NCBI GenBank assembly: GCA_934541015.1
Contig: CAKTDC010000008.1
Coordinates: forward strand, 31,194-95,193
DNA from: an uncultured Luteimonas sp.
GTDB taxonomy: Bacteria; Pseudomonadota; Gammaproteobacteria; Xanthomonadales; Xanthomonadaceae
Direction: 5' to 3'
DNA length: 64,000 bases
In this document: piece after piece, positions 8,516-19,747 of the stretch
Layout: every line of letters starts with the position of its first letter
How positions within the stretch are numbered: the stretch's first letter is position 1
The notes under the pieces: model-generated
Database searches by the model: none
Told to the model about the DNA's origin: nothing
What the model saw: only the letters and a program-made list of their open reading frames with translations
Program-made: the position numbers and the translations under genes

Positions 8516-9238
8516 ATGAGCAGTCCCCGCAGCCGCAGCCTGGTGTCGCGTTCCGCCGCCCTCCTGGCCACCGCGGCGCTGCTGGCGCCCGCCTCTGCGG
8601 CGCTGGCGATCCAGCCGTTCTCGGCCGACTACACCACCAGCTACATGGGCCTGAGCGGCAAGGGCCGGATGAGCCTGGCGCGCGAGGACGGCAACCGCTG
8701 GAAATACAGCCTGGAGGTCTCCGGCGCCGGCGCGCGGCTGGTGCAGAGCACCGTGTTCGAGAACAGCGGCGACCAGTGGCGCCCGCTGTCGAGCGTCGAC
8801 ACGACCCGCGGCGAGAGCGGGCTGGCGGCGATGCTGGTCAAGAACCGCGAGGTCAGCGCCACCTACGACTGGAGCCGCAGGCAGGCCAGTTGGAGTGGCG
8901 ACATCAAACCCGAGCGCGCCGGCCCGGTGAAGCTGCAGCCGGGCGACGTCGACGGCATGCTGATGAACCTGGCCCTGGTGCGCGACTTCCAGGCCGGCAA
9001 GCCGCTCAGCTACCGCCTGGTCGAGGACGGCCGCGTGCGCCAGCAGGAGTTCAGGCCGGCCGGCACCGAGGCGGTCAGCATCGACGGCAGGCAGCAGCAG
9101 GCCACCAAGCTGGTCTGGGACGGCAACAACCGCAGCATCACCGCCTGGGTGGTCGAGGGGCTGCCGGTGCCGGCGCGCATCCTGCAGCGGCGCGACGGCC
9201 GCGACCACATCGACCTGCGGCTGCAGTCGCTGCGCTAG
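8516..9238 (+). CDS. DUF3108 domain periplasmic protein
   Basis: 240 residues starting at ATG 8516. An in-frame ATG at 8471 would put 15 unrelated residues before the signal peptide. The leader MSSPRSRSLVSRSAALLATA ends ...AALA before IQPFSADY, the usual DUF3108 beginning. The mature part is rich in beta-strand patterns, with YKYSLEV-like and GDVDGMLMNLALVRD segments. DUF3108 proteins sit next to purN across xanthomonads; their function is unknown, though lipoprotein-like folds have been suggested. It is 102 bp downstream of purN and may share its transcript. Confidence 0.85.
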   Translation: MSSPRSRSLVSRSAALLATAALLAPASAALAIQPFSADYTTSYMGLSGKGRMSLAREDGNRWKYSLEVSGAGARLVQSTVFENSGDQWRPLSSVDTTRGESGLAAMLVKNREVSATYDWSRRQASWSGDIKPERAGPVKLQPGDVDGMLMNLALVRDFQAGKPLSYRLVEDGRVRQQEFRPAGTEAVSIDGRQQQATKLVWDGNNRSITAWVVEGLPVPARILQRRDGRDHIDLRLQSLR

Positions 9239-9268
9239 GGGTCCTCCGCCCGGCGGCGGCGACGGGAT

Positions 9269-9559
9269 TCAGGGGGCCGACGGGGCGAATTCGACGCGGC
9301 AGTCCACGCGCAACGGGTTGGCGCTGTCGCCGAGGCGGGCGTAGCTGCGACAGCTGCGCCGGCCCTCGACGGTGTCGCGCACCGCGATCGTGGAATAGCC
9401 GCGCAGGATCTCGCCGCGGGTCACGGTGCCGTCGCTGTCCCAGTCCATGTCGCGCAGTTGGGTGCCGCTGAAGCCGGCCACGCCCAGCCAGCGCGCGGCC
9501 GCCATCAGCGCCAGCGCCGCCAGCACCGTGGCCAGCAGCGCCTTGCGCCGCCCGGACAT
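9269..9559 (-). CDS. EF-hand protein with N-terminal membrane anchor
   Basis: 96 residues from ATG 9559. A TTG at 9577 would overlap the murA stop and add six residues, and this is also plausible. Residues 8-28 are hydrophobic (ALLATVLAALALMAAARWLG), a signal peptide or anchor. The canonical calcium loop DMDWDSDGTVTRGEIL follows, with D-x-D-x-D-G spacing and a glutamate at position 12. Two cysteines occur in the C-terminal part. It is a single-hand protein lying immediately after murA on the same strand. Calcium binding is inferred from the loop only. Confidence 0.72.
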   Translation of the reverse strand: MSGRRKALLATVLAALALMAAARWLGVAGFSGTQLRDMDWDSDGTVTRGEILRGYSTIAVRDTVEGRRSCRSYARLGDSANPLRVDCRVEFAPSAP

Positions 9560-9573
9560 GGCGCGGAAGCGCT

Positions 9574-10953
<1,380 letters not shown>

Positions 10954-11214
10954 TCAGCCCCGCTCCGCCTCCTGCGGCGTCAGCGTCCGCAGCGCCAGCG
11001 CGTGGATCTCGCCGCCCATGCGCTCGCCGAGCGTGGCGTACACCAGCCGGTGGCGGGCCAGCGGCAGCTTGCCGGTGAAGGCGTCGGACACGACCAGCGC
11101 CTCGAAATGCACCCCGTCGTCGCCGCGCACCTCGACGCGGGCACCGGGGAGTCCCTGTTCGATCAGATCGCGGATGGTATTGGCGTCCAAATCCTGGTTG
11201 TCCTGCTGAAGCAC
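10954..11214 (-). CDS. ibaG: BolA-family protein IbaG
   Basis: 86 residues beginning with GTG at 11214. It shows the BolA fold pattern: an N-terminal helix (LDANTIRDLIEQGLPGARVEV), the DGVHFEALVVSDAFTGK loop and RHRLVYATLGERM with the conserved histidine of the C-terminal helix. BolA proteins pair with monothiol glutaredoxins in iron-sulfur cluster handling, and IbaG is linked to acid tolerance. It lies upstream of murA and divergent from kdsD. E. coli has the same ibaG-murA pair. Confidence 0.88.
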   Translation of the reverse strand: MLQQDNQDLDANTIRDLIEQGLPGARVEVRGDDGVHFEALVVSDAFTGKLPLARHRLVYATLGERMGGEIHALALRTLTPQEAERG

Positions 11215-11272
11215 GGATGAGTTGCCCGGCGCGCGGCCCGCGCAATCGCGGTTTTCCGGGCCGGTTAACCCC

Positions 11273-11278
11273 TAAAAT
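11273..11278 (+). promoter_or_regulatory. Candidate -10 element for the kdsD-lpt-rpoN run
   Basis: TAAAAT lies 38 bp before the kdsD ATG in the 102-bp divergent gap with ibaG, and is preceded at 15 bp by TTTTCC. This is the only A/T-rich stretch in the gap. The call rests on that and on the need for a promoter at the head of the run; the -35 match is poor. Confidence 0.35.
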
Positions 11279-11316
11279 GAACGCTATAGCCTAACGGAAA
11301 GCCCGCCCCCCCCGAT

Positions 11317-12315
11317 ATGTCCGCAGTCCAGCCCGGCCCCCCGCAGCCCACGCCGCTGGCCACCAGCGGCCGCCGCGTCATCGAGACCGAGATCCGGGCG
11401 CTGGAGGCCATCGCCGCGCGCATCGACGGCGCCTTCAGCGACGCCTGCGGGCGGATCCTCGCCTGCCGCGGCCGGGTGGTCTGCACCGGCATGGGCAAGT
11501 CCGGCCATATCGCGCGCAAGGTCTCGGCCACCCTGGCCTCCACCGGTACGCCCTCGTTCTTCATGCACCCGGGCGAGGCCGGGCACGGCGACCTGGGCAT
11601 GGTCACCGACGCCGACGCGGTGCTGGCGCTGTCGTACTCGGGCGAATCCGACGAGATCCTGATGCTGCTGCCGGTACTCAAGCGCCAGGGCAACGTGCTG
11701 ATCGCGATGACCGGCCGCCCGCAGTCCACGCTGGCGCGCGAGGCCGACGTGCACCTGGACATCTCGGTGCCGGCCGAAGCCTGCCCCTTCGACCTGGCGC
11801 CGACCTCCAGCACCACCGCCTCGCTGGCGATGGGCGACGCGCTGGCGGTGGCCCTGCTCGAAGCCCGCGGCTTCACCGCCGACGACTTCGCCCGCTCGCA
11901 CCCGGCCGGCGCCCTCGGCCGCCGCCTGCTGCTGCACATCGCCGACGTGATGCACGTCGGCGACGACGTGCCGCGCGTGCGCGCGGACGCCACCCTGGCC
12001 GACGCGCTGTTCGAGATCAGCCGCAAGCGCCTGGGCATGACCTCGGTGGTCGACGCCGACGGCCGACTGCTCGGCCTCTACACCGACGGCGACCTGCGCC
12101 GCACCCTGGCCGACCACAGCGTCGACCTGCACGGCACCCGCATCGACCAGGTGATGACCCGCAACCCGGTGACGATCGGCGCCGACGCGCTGGCGGTGGA
12201 GGCGGCGCGGCTGATGGAGACCCGCAAGATCAACGCCCTGCTGGTGGTCGACGGCGACAACCGGGTCGCCGGCGCGCTCAACATCCACGACCTGCTGCTG
12301 GCGCGCGTGGTCTGA
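11317..12315 (+). CDS. kdsD: Arabinose-5-phosphate isomerase KdsD
   Basis: 332 residues. It converts ribulose-5-phosphate to arabinose-5-phosphate, the first step toward Kdo of the LPS inner core. The N-terminal SIS sugar-isomerase domain (about 35-180) contains VVCTGMGKSGHIARK and ALSYSGESDEI. HPGEAGHGDLGMV carries the catalytic histidine region. Two CBS domains follow (about 205-332), with GLYTDGDLRR in the first. KdsC follows after 17 bp. This is the first gene of a long plus-strand run toward lptB and rpoN. Confidence 0.95.
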   Translation: MSAVQPGPPQPTPLATSGRRVIETEIRALEAIAARIDGAFSDACGRILACRGRVVCTGMGKSGHIARKVSATLASTGTPSFFMHPGEAGHGDLGMVTDADAVLALSYSGESDEILMLLPVLKRQGNVLIAMTGRPQSTLAREADVHLDISVPAEACPFDLAPTSSTTASLAMGDALAVALLEARGFTADDFARSHPAGALGRRLLLHIADVMHVGDDVPRVRADATLADALFEISRKRLGMTSVVDADGRLLGLYTDGDLRRTLADHSVDLHGTRIDQVMTRNPVTIGADALAVEAARLMETRKINALLVVDGDNRVAGALNIHDLLLARVV

Positions 12316-12332
12316 ACCGCCTGCCCCGAGCC

Positions 12333-12872
12333 GTGACCCGTCCCGACGCCCCCTCCCCCGACCTGCTCGCCCGCGCGGCGCGGATCCGCCTGGCCTGCTT
12401 CGACGTCGACGGCACGCTCACCGACGGCCGCCTCTACTTCAGCGACGACGGTCGCGAGATGAAGGCCTTCCACGTGCACGACGGCCAGGGCCTGGTGCTG
12501 CTGCGCAAGGCCGGCGTGGCGGTGGCCCTGGTCACCGCGCGCAGCAGCCAGGTCGCGCGCCGACGCGCACAGGAGCTGGGCATCGACTGCTTCGACGCGG
12601 TCGCCGACAAACTCGCCTGCGTGCACGATCTGCGCGCGCGACTGGGCATCGCGATGGACCAGGTCGCCTTCATGGGCGACGACCTGCCCGACCTGCCGGT
12701 GCTGCGCGAAGCCGGCCTGTCGGCCGCGCCCGCCGACGCCCATGCCTTCACCCGCGGCCAGACCCACCTGGTCACCGCGGCCGGCGGCGGCCAGGGCGCG
12801 GCGCGCGAGCTGTGCGACCTGATCCTGCAGGCGCAGGCCGCGGCGGTGCACGACGCGGGAACCCGGGCATGA
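12333..12872 (+). CDS. kdsC: 3-deoxy-D-manno-octulosonate 8-phosphate phosphatase KdsC
   Basis: 179 residues of the HAD superfamily (type C0, no cap domain). It releases free Kdo for LPS core assembly. FDVDGTLTDGRLYF (residues 23-36) carries the nucleophile Asp24 and Asp26; motif II is VTARSS and motif III GDDLPDLPVL. It starts with GTG at 12333. The gene overlaps lptC by 4 nt (ATGA), consistent with coupled translation in the Kdo/Lpt operon. Confidence 0.94.
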   Translation: MTRPDAPSPDLLARAARIRLACFDVDGTLTDGRLYFSDDGREMKAFHVHDGQGLVLLRKAGVAVALVTARSSQVARRRAQELGIDCFDAVADKLACVHDLRARLGIAMDQVAFMGDDLPDLPVLREAGLSAAPADAHAFTRGQTHLVTAAGGGQGAARELCDLILQAQAAAVHDAGTRA

Positions 12873-13435
12873 GCACGCGCATGGCGATCCTGGTCGTGCT
12901 GGTGCTCGGCGCGATCACCCTGGGCTGGCTGCAGCTGCGCGACTCGCGCAGGGATGACGCCGCCGCGTCCGCGCCCGGGCGCTCGGCCTACGTGCTGCGC
13001 GACTTCGAACTGGTGACGCTCAACGGCGAGGGCGTGGAATCGTTCTCGCTGCGCGCACCGGAGCTGCGGCAGACGCCGGGCGCGCGCTCGCTGGAGCTGG
13101 CCACGCCGCTGTTCCTGATGCCCGACCAGGACGGCAACTACTGGGAAATCCGCTCGCGCTCGGGCGAGGTCAGCGAGGACAGCAGCCTGATCCAGCTGCG
13201 CGACGAGGTCGTCGCGATCAGCCCCGGCAGCGGCGACCGCCGCACCACCGTCACCACCGACTCGCTGAACGTGTACCCGAACGAGAGCCGCGCGGCCACC
13301 GAGGCCGCGGTCATCGTCGTCTCCCCCGGCACTACAATGCGCGGGACCGGGATGCAGGCGAACCTGGCCGACAGGGACAAGCGCATCCAGCTGCTATCCG
13401 AGGTAGGCATCACCTATGAGCCCAGAACCCGCTAG
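12869..13435 (+). CDS. lptC: LPS export ABC transporter periplasmic protein LptC
   Basis: 188 residues. It is a bitopic inner-membrane protein that receives LPS from LptBFG and passes it to LptA. A single membrane segment spans residues 5-22 (MAILVVLVLGAITLGWL). The periplasmic part is a beta-jellyroll, with YVLRDFELVTLNGEGVESF and GNYWEIRSRSGEVS typical of the family. The start overlaps the kdsC stop (ATGA), and the 3' end overlaps lptA by 20 nt. Confidence 0.9.
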   Translation: MSTRMAILVVLVLGAITLGWLQLRDSRRDDAAASAPGRSAYVLRDFELVTLNGEGVESFSLRAPELRQTPGARSLELATPLFLMPDQDGNYWEIRSRSGEVSEDSSLIQLRDEVVAISPGSGDRRTTVTTDSLNVYPNESRAATEAAVIVVSPGTTMRGTGMQANLADRDKRIQLLSEVGITYEPRTR

Positions 13436-13990
13436 GCCCGACAGGCGCCAGCGCGCCGCCGGCGGCGCCCGCAGAAGCCGCGGGCTGTCGCTGCTCGCCG
13501 CCGCGCTCGCGCTGGCCTGCGCCCAGGCCGCGTTCGCCAAGAGCTCCGACCGCAACCAGGTCATGGAGGTCGACGCCGGCCGCGGCGACTGCTCGATCAA
13601 CGACTCCGGCACCTGCGTGCTGTCCGGCGGCGTGCGCATCACCCAGGGCACGCTCGACATCCAGGCCGCGCACGCCGACCTGCGCCGCGTCGGCGGCGAC
13701 CCGCGCAGCGTCAAGCTCACCGGCACGCCGGTCAAGCTTACCCAGGAGATGGACAGCGGCGGCAGCATGCACGCCACCGCCGCCCGGGTCGACTACGACC
13801 TGCAGGAGGAAACCGTGGTGCTCACCGGCGGCGCGGTGGTGCAGCAGCCGGGCCAGAGCAGCATCTCCGGCGAGCGCATCGTCTACAACATGCGCACCGG
13901 CCAGGTCCAGGGCGGCGGCGACGGCGGGCGGGTCAAGATCCAGTTCCAGCCGCGCAACCGCAGCCAGCCCGGCGCCGGCGGAAACAACTG

Positions 13991-13991
<1 letters not shown>
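13416..13991 (+). CDS. lptA: LPS transport periplasmic protein LptA
   Basis: 191 residues with a twenty-residue basic n-region and a hydrophobic core ([19 protein letters not shown]) forming a signal peptide. The OstA/LptA domain shows [19 protein letters not shown] and the [22 protein letters not shown] repeat-like strands of the periplasmic LPS bridge. Two cysteines near residues 59 and 67 ([11 protein letters not shown]) could pair. The gene overlaps lptC by 20 nt and lptB by 1 nt (TGATG). The C-terminus ends in a glycine/asparagine-rich tail. Confidence 0.92.
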
Positions 13992-14710
<719 letters not shown>

Positions 14711-14743
14711 GCCGCACGTCGCCCCGAAAGCGCGACCGAGACG

Positions 14744-16171
14744 ATGAAGCCACGCTTGCAGACATCGCTGGGGCAGCACCTGGTCCTGACGCCACAGCTG
14801 CGCCAGGCCCTGCACCTGCTGCAGCTGTCGGCGGTGGAACTGGAGGCGGAGATCGCCGCGGCGATCGAGAGCAACCCCCTGCTCGACTGGGCCGAGGATG
14901 GCGAGGCCGCTGCGCCCGGCGAGGAGGCAGCGGCCGAGGCCCCGGCGGATGACCGCCGCGACCAGGACGAAAGCGGGAACGAGGACTGGGGCGACGCCGA
15001 CGAGAGCTGGTACGAGCACAGCCTCCAGGGCAGCAGCGGCGGCGAGCGCGACGAACGCGACGACCCGGCCATGCGCGTCGCCCAGGCCGACACCCTCCGC
15101 GACCACCTGCTCTGGCAACTCAACCTCGGCCACGCCTCGCCGCGCGACCTGGGCATCGGCATGGCCCTGGTCGATGCGATCGACGACGACGGCTACCTGC
15201 GCGAATCCTTCGAGGCCATCGCCCAGGCGCTGGCCCCCGAGATCGACGCCGGCCACGACGAGATCCTGAGCGTGCTGCGGCGGATCCAGCGCTTCGACCC
15301 GGCGGGCGTCGGCGCGCGCGACCTGGGCGAATGCCTGCTGCTGCAGCTGGACCTGCTGCCGGAGGACACGCCCGCCCTGGCGCTGGCCCGGCGCGCGGCC
15401 GCGGGCCCGATCGAACGCCTGCCCAAACTCGGCGCCCCCGGCCTGGCCGAGGTACTGGGCTGCAGCGTCGAGGACGCCGATCTGGCCCTGCAGCTGCTGC
15501 GCTCGCTGGACCCGCGCCCGGGCGCCCAGGTCGGCGAGCTGCCCGGCGACAGCTACATCGTCCCGGACTGCGTGATCAGCCGCGACAAGGGCGTCTGGCG
15601 CGTCGCCCTGGCCGGCGGCCACCTGCCGCGGCTCACCATCCACCGCAGCTACGAGCGGATGATCCGCCACGCCTCGGCCGGCGATGCCGGCTACATGCGC
15701 GGCTGCCTGCAGGAGGCGCGCTGGCTGCTCAAGAACCTGGAGGCGCGCGGCGAAACCCTGCTCAAGGTGGTGCGCTGCCTGGTCCGCCAGCAGTCGGGCT
15801 TCCTCGAGTTCGGCGAGCGCGCACTGCGCCCGCTGACCCTGCGCGAGGTGGCCGCCGAGATCGGCATGCACGAGTCCACCGTCTCGCGCGCCGTCGCGCG
15901 CAAGTACGTGCTGACGCCGCGGGGAACCATCGCGCTGCGCGATTTCTTCGCCTCCGGCATCGACACCGAGGGCGGCGGCGCCTCCAGCGTGGCCATCCAG
16001 CAGATGATCCGCGGGCTGATCGAGGCCGAGGACCCGCGCAAGCCGCTGTCGGACGCCAGCATGGCGCAGTCGCTCAAGGCCGCCGGTATCCCGGTGGCGC
16101 GGCGCACGGTGGCCAAGTACCGCGAGGCGATGAACATCGCCGCTTCGCACGAGCGGGTGCGGATCGTCTGA
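14744..16171 (+). CDS. rpoN: RNA polymerase sigma-54 factor
   Basis: 475 residues. Region I is a glutamine/leucine-rich N-terminus (LGQHLVLTPQLRQALHLLQL) contacting the activator ATPase. It is followed by an acidic region II (about 50-115), the core-binding region III, and the C-terminal DNA-binding part. The RpoN box that reads the -24 element is ARRTVAKYREAMNI near residue 455. Sigma-54 promoters need AAA+ activators, none of which lies in this window. Its place between lptB and hpf/ptsN is the classical rpoN neighbourhood of proteobacteria. Confidence 0.95.
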   Translation: MKPRLQTSLGQHLVLTPQLRQALHLLQLSAVELEAEIAAAIESNPLLDWAEDGEAAAPGEEAAAEAPADDRRDQDESGNEDWGDADESWYEHSLQGSSGGERDERDDPAMRVAQADTLRDHLLWQLNLGHASPRDLGIGMALVDAIDDDGYLRESFEAIAQALAPEIDAGHDEILSVLRRIQRFDPAGVGARDLGECLLLQLDLLPEDTPALALARRAAAGPIERLPKLGAPGLAEVLGCSVEDADLALQLLRSLDPRPGAQVGELPGDSYIVPDCVISRDKGVWRVALAGGHLPRLTIHRSYERMIRHASAGDAGYMRGCLQEARWLLKNLEARGETLLKVVRCLVRQQSGFLEFGERALRPLTLREVAAEIGMHESTVSRAVARKYVLTPRGTIALRDFFASGIDTEGGGASSVAIQQMIRGLIEAEDPRKPLSDASMAQSLKAAGIPVARRTVAKYREAMNIAASHERVRIV

Positions 16172-16351
16172 ACCTTCCGGCGACGCCGGGGTCTATTGCA
16201 CAAGGACCCGTGCCGACGGGCGGGGCCACGGCCCGCCGGCCGCAGCCGCCGGACCTTCCACCTTCGCCTGATTCCTCCCGCCCATTGCCTTGGGCTACCC
16301 TTGACCTACCGGCGGCGCTGCGCACGCCGGATCCATCGCAGGAGATCGCCG

Positions 16352-16678
16352 ATGAGCATCGAAACCTACGGGCAACAGATCGAAGTCACCCCCGCACTGC
16401 GCGAATACGTCGAGACCAAGTTCGAACGGCTGTCGCGCCATTTCGACCGTCCGTTCGATGCCCGCGTGCAGCTTGGCCTGGACAAGCCCAACCACCGCGC
16501 CGAAGCCACGATCTCCATTTCCGGCAAGACCCTCCACGCCGATTCCGCGGCGGTCGACATGTATGCGGCCATCGACCTGCTGGTCGACAAGCTCGACCGC
16601 CTCATGCTCAAGCACCGCAAGAAGAGCGTCGACCACCACCGCGGCGAGAACCCGGCGCGCGACGGCAGCTTCGGCTGA
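16352..16678 (+). CDS. hpf: Ribosome hibernation promoting factor, short form
   Basis: 108 residues starting at ATG 16352 with AGGAGA upstream. The family pattern is clear: QQIEVTPALREYVETKFERL, then RVQLGLDKPNHRAEATI and YAAIDLLVDKLDRLMLKHR. Lacking the C-terminal dimerisation domain, it is the short HPF that joins 70S ribosomes into 100S dimers (with RMF in gamma-proteobacteria) in stationary phase. It lies between rpoN and ptsN. The 180-bp gap upstream may hold its own promoter, but none could be defined. Confidence 0.92.
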   Translation: MSIETYGQQIEVTPALREYVETKFERLSRHFDRPFDARVQLGLDKPNHRAEATISISGKTLHADSAAVDMYAAIDLLVDKLDRLMLKHRKKSVDHHRGENPARDGSFG

Positions 16679-16709
16679 CCCCGCGCACGCCGGCCGCGGG
16701 GCTCCGCCC

Positions 16710-17177
16710 ATGCCCTGGACCAGTCTGCTGAGCGCCGAACGCATCGTCCTGCTGGCCGGTGCGGTCTCGCGCGACGAAGTCCTCGACGCCGCCGCCCGCC
16801 TGCTCGGCGGGCGCTCGGCGACGGCGACCCCGCTGATCGCCCGGGCGCTGCGCGAGCGCGAGGCCATCGGCACCACCGCGATCGGTCGCGGGGTGGCGAT
16901 CCCGCACGCGCGCAGCGAGGCGCACCACAGCGCGCGCGGCGCGTTCCTGCTGCTCAGGCCCGCGGTCGACTTTTCCGCGCACGACGGCCAGCCGGTCGAC
17001 CTGGTGTTCGCCATGGCCGCTCCGGACGGGCGGCCCGAGCTGCATCTGCAGGTGCTGTCCGGAATCGCCGAGCATTTCGCCGACGCGGCCTTCCGCGACG
17101 CCCTGCGCGGCGCCGACGGCATCGCCACGCTGCGCCGCCTGCTGCTCGATCCGGACCGGCGGCGAAGCGCGGCCTGA
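16710..17177 (+). CDS. ptsN: Nitrogen-PTS EIIA component PtsN
   Basis: 155 residues of the PTS EIIA type-2 family. The phosphorylated histidine is His66 in [13 protein letters not shown]. It also shows [25 protein letters not shown] and the [14 protein letters not shown] helix. In the regulatory PTS, EIIA-Ntr receives phosphate via NPr/HPr and modulates potassium transport and other targets without moving sugar. It starts 31 bp after hpf and sits 4 bp upstream of hprK. EI and HPr are encoded at 19748-21970. Confidence 0.92.
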   Translation: MPWTSLLSAERIVLLAGAVSRDEVLDAAARLLGGRSATATPLIARALREREAIGTTAIGRGVAIPHARSEAHHSARGAFLLLRPAVDFSAHDGQPVDLVFAMAAPDGRPELHLQVLSGIAEHFADAAFRDALRGADGIATLRRLLLDPDRRRSAA

Positions 17178-17181
17178 CCCG

Positions 17182-18147
17182 ATGGACGCCCGCCTGACCG
17201 CGCAGGACCTGTTCGACCAGCACCACGAGCGCCTCGGGCTGCGCTGGCAGGCCGGGCAGCAGGGCCAGCAGCGGGTGCTCGAGTCGGTGGAGACCAATGC
17301 CCGCCGCCCCTCGCTGGCCGGCTACCTCAACATCATCTATCCCAACAAGGTGCAGATCCTGGGCAGCGAGGAGCTGAGCTGGCTCGACGGCCTGGACTCG
17401 CGACTGCGCTGGGAAACGATCGAGAAGATCATGCAGTACCGGCCGCTGGCCGTGGTGCTGAGCAAGAACCAGCCCTGCCCGGAGGATCTGCGCGAGGCGG
17501 CGGAGGAGTCGCAGACGCCGCTGTGGAGCTCGCCCCGGCGCGGCCACGAGCTGCTCAACCACCTGCAGTACCACCTCGCGCGGGCGCTGGCGCCGCGGAT
17601 CACCCTGCACGGGGTGTTCATGGAGATCTATTCGATGGGCGTGCTGATCACCGGCGAGTCCGGCTCGGGCAAGAGCGAGCTGGCGCTGGAGCTGATCACC
17701 CGCGGCCACCGCCTGGTCGCCGACGATGCGCCGGAGTTCACCCAGATCGCGCCGGACGTGCTCGACGGCGCCTGCCCGGATCTGCTGCAGGACCTGCTGG
17801 AGCTGCGCGGGCTGGGCGTGCTCAACATCCGCCAGATGTTCGGCGACACCGCGGTGAAGCGGAACAAGTACCTGCGCATGATCGTGCACCTGAGTCGCCC
17901 GGGCGCCGAGCCGCAGCACGCGCAGGACGGCATGGTGCGCCTGACCGGGGACCTGGGCGTGCGCCGCGTGCTCGACCTGGACGTGCCGATGATCACCCTG
18001 CCGGTGATGCCCGGCCGCAACCTCGCGGTGCTGACCGAGGCCGCCACCCGCATCCACGTGCTGCGCGTGCGCGGCATCGATCCGGCCGCGGCCTTCCTGG
18101 CCCGCCATTCCCACTTCCTCGAACACGGCGAGGACCTTCCGCCATGA
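17182..18147 (+). CDS. hprK: HPr kinase/phosphorylase
   Basis: 321 residues. It phosphorylates and dephosphorylates a serine of HPr in an ATP- or pyrophosphate-dependent way. The N-terminal domain (1-130) contains [18 protein letters not shown]. The catalytic domain has His143 in [15 protein letters not shown], the P-loop GESGSGKS (158-165), and the signature around [15 protein letters not shown] [15 protein letters not shown]. The partner HPr has the matching Ser46. rapZ overlaps by 4 nt. Confidence 0.94.
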   Translation: MDARLTAQDLFDQHHERLGLRWQAGQQGQQRVLESVETNARRPSLAGYLNIIYPNKVQILGSEELSWLDGLDSRLRWETIEKIMQYRPLAVVLSKNQPCPEDLREAAEESQTPLWSSPRRGHELLNHLQYHLARALAPRITLHGVFMEIYSMGVLITGESGSGKSELALELITRGHRLVADDAPEFTQIAPDVLDGACPDLLQDLLELRGLGVLNIRQMFGDTAVKRNKYLRMIVHLSRPGAEPQHAQDGMVRLTGDLGVRRVLDLDVPMITLPVMPGRNLAVLTEAATRIHVLRVRGIDPAAAFLARHSHFLEHGEDLPP

Positions 18148-19019
18148 CCGCCGACAGCCCCCCGCCTTCCCTGCTCGTGGTCACCGGCATGTCCGGCGGC
18201 GGCAAGACGGTCGCGCTCAACACGTTCGAGGACCTGGGCTTCTACTGCGTCGACAACCTGCCGGCCGAGCTGCTGCCGGAGTTCGTGCGTGCGGCCACCG
18301 CACCCGAGCGCGCGATCGAGCGCCTGGCGGTCGGCATCGACATGCGCAGCCGCGGCGACCTGGCCAGCCTGCCCGACTGGCTGTCGGCCGTGGGCGCGAT
18401 GGGGGTGGATCCGAAGCTGGTGTTCTTCGACGCGCACGACGAGATCCTGCTCAAGCGCTACGCCGAGACCCGCCGCCGCCACCCGCTCAGCCACCTGGGC
18501 CTGTCGCTGTCGGACGCGATCGCGCTCGAGCGCCAGGCCATCAAGCCGCTGCTGTCGCTGGCCGACGTCAGCATCGACACCAGCGAGCTCAACGTGCACC
18601 AGCTGCGCCGCCGGGTGATCACCGAGCTGGGGCTGACGCTGGATTCGTCGCTGTCGCTGCTGTTCGAATCCTTCGCCTACCGCCGCGGCGTGCCAGCCGA
18701 CGCCGACTTCGTGTTCGACGCCCGGGCACTGCCCAATCCGCACTGGGACGCCCGCCTGCGGCCGCTGTCCGGGCGCGACACGACCGTGCGCGAGTATTTC
18801 GAGGCGCAGCCGGACGTGCAGGAGTACGTGGGCCAGGTTGCCGCCTTCCTCGACACCTGGCTGCCGCGGATGCAGTCGGACACGCGCAGCTACGTCACCG
18901 TCGCCTTCGGCTGCACCGGCGGCCGCCACCGCTCGGTGTACCTGGCCGAAAAGCTGGCCGAACATGTCCGCAGCCGCGGCTGGCGCGACGTGGCCATCTT
19001 CCACCGCCAGCTCGACTGA
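18144..19019 (+). CDS. rapZ: RNase adapter protein RapZ (YvcJ family)
   Basis: 291 residues. In enterobacteria RapZ binds small RNAs GlmY/GlmZ and hands GlmZ to RNase E to control glucosamine-6-phosphate synthesis; in other phyla the targets are less clear. The Walker A loop is GMSGGGKT (15-22), followed by the [10 protein letters not shown] signature. The C-terminal RNA/metabolite-binding half ends in [19 protein letters not shown]. The start overlaps the hprK stop (ATGA). The pairing with hprK and ptsN is common in proteobacteria. Confidence 0.93.
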   Translation: MTADSPPPSLLVVTGMSGGGKTVALNTFEDLGFYCVDNLPAELLPEFVRAATAPERAIERLAVGIDMRSRGDLASLPDWLSAVGAMGVDPKLVFFDAHDEILLKRYAETRRRHPLSHLGLSLSDAIALERQAIKPLLSLADVSIDTSELNVHQLRRRVITELGLTLDSSLSLLFESFAYRRGVPADADFVFDARALPNPHWDARLRPLSGRDTTVREYFEAQPDVQEYVGQVAAFLDTWLPRMQSDTRSYVTVAFGCTGGRHRSVYLAEKLAEHVRSRGWRDVAIFHRQLD

Positions 19020-19034
19020 GCGGCGCGGATCCTC

Positions 19035-19225
19035 GCAGCGGTGGCCCCCATCCCCCGCTGCGCGGGTTCTTCCCCCGCCGTGCGGGGGAAGAAAGAGCAG
19101 CCCGCCCCGTCGCTCCCGCCTCCCGCAAAGCGGAAGAAGACGCCCTTCGCACAAGGCGGAGCAGACCTCCTCCCGGCACAAGGCGGAGCAGATTCCCTCC
19201 CCCGCGTTCGCGGGGGAGGGTCGGG
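19035..19225. repeat. Extragenic palindrome cluster in the rapZ - EIIA-Man gap
   Basis: The 316-bp gap holds at least three palindromes of the CCCCCGC/GCGGGGG family (near 19050, 19070 and 19198) and two copies of a CACAAGGCGGAGCAGA direct repeat (19150 and 19179). No gene is seen. The last 15 bp before the next start hold a possible -10 element. Confidence 0.75.
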
Positions 19226-19323
19226 GTGGGGGTGCGTACCCGCGTCGAAGGTCCGGCGCGCCGCGCCAGAGCGGACGCCACGGGGTCGGCGTCCACCGCT
19301 TCCGGACGGTCACCGCACTCTGT

Positions 19324-19329
19324 TAAGTT
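19324..19329 (+). promoter_or_regulatory. Candidate -10 element of a leaderless EIIA-Man mRNA
   Basis: TAAGTT ends six bases before the ATG at 19336. A transcript starting the usual 6-8 bases downstream would begin at or next to the start codon. The same spacing is seen at several other genes in the window (32418, 33694, 47809), which is the main support. Confidence 0.4.
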
Positions 19330-19335
19330 TGCGGC

Positions 19336-19728
19336 ATGGCCGTTGGCGTCCTCCTCATCACCCATGCCGGGATCGGCACCGCGCTCAAGGCGGCGGCGGC
19401 GGGCATGCTGCGCAACCTCCCGCTGCCGCTGGAGGCCTTCGAGGTGCCGTTCGAGGGCGATCCCGACACGCTGCTGCCGCAGGCCAGCGCCGCGATGCGC
19501 AAGGTCGACGGCGGCGAGGGCGTGCTGATCCTGACCGACCTCTACGGCGCGACCCCGAGCAACCTGGCCGACCGCCTCTCGCGGCTGGGCACGCCTGCCC
19601 GGCGCGTGTCGGCGCTCAACCTGCCGATGCTGCTGCGGGTGATGAACTATGCTGAACTTCCGCTCGACGAGCTTCCGGCGATCGCCGCCGCCGGCGCCCG
19701 CAACGGCGTGATCCTGGACGACGCATGA
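19336..19728 (+). CDS. PTS EIIA component, mannose/fructose (EIIA-Man) family
   Basis: 130 residues forming a stand-alone EIIA-Man domain. His10 in VLLITHAGIG is the phosphorylation site, and VLILTDLYGATPSNLADRL is the second family motif. No EIIB, EIIC or EIID membrane component is nearby, so a regulatory role in the phosphorelay is more likely than sugar uptake. It precedes HPr by 19 bp and EI, an arrangement found in many beta- and gamma-proteobacteria with hprK. Confidence 0.92.
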   Translation: MAVGVLLITHAGIGTALKAAAAGMLRNLPLPLEAFEVPFEGDPDTLLPQASAAMRKVDGGEGVLILTDLYGATPSNLADRLSRLGTPARRVSALNLPMLLRVMNYAELPLDELPAIAAAGARNGVILDDA

Positions 19729-19747
19729 CTTCCCCCGAGGCCCGAGG

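Noticed and set aside
13333..13338. TACAAT inside lptC as an internal lptA promoter
   Set aside because: The position 78 bp before lptA is suggestive, since E. coli has an internal lptA promoter in lptC. There is no -35 match, and the bases are ordinary codons (Thr-Thr-Met).
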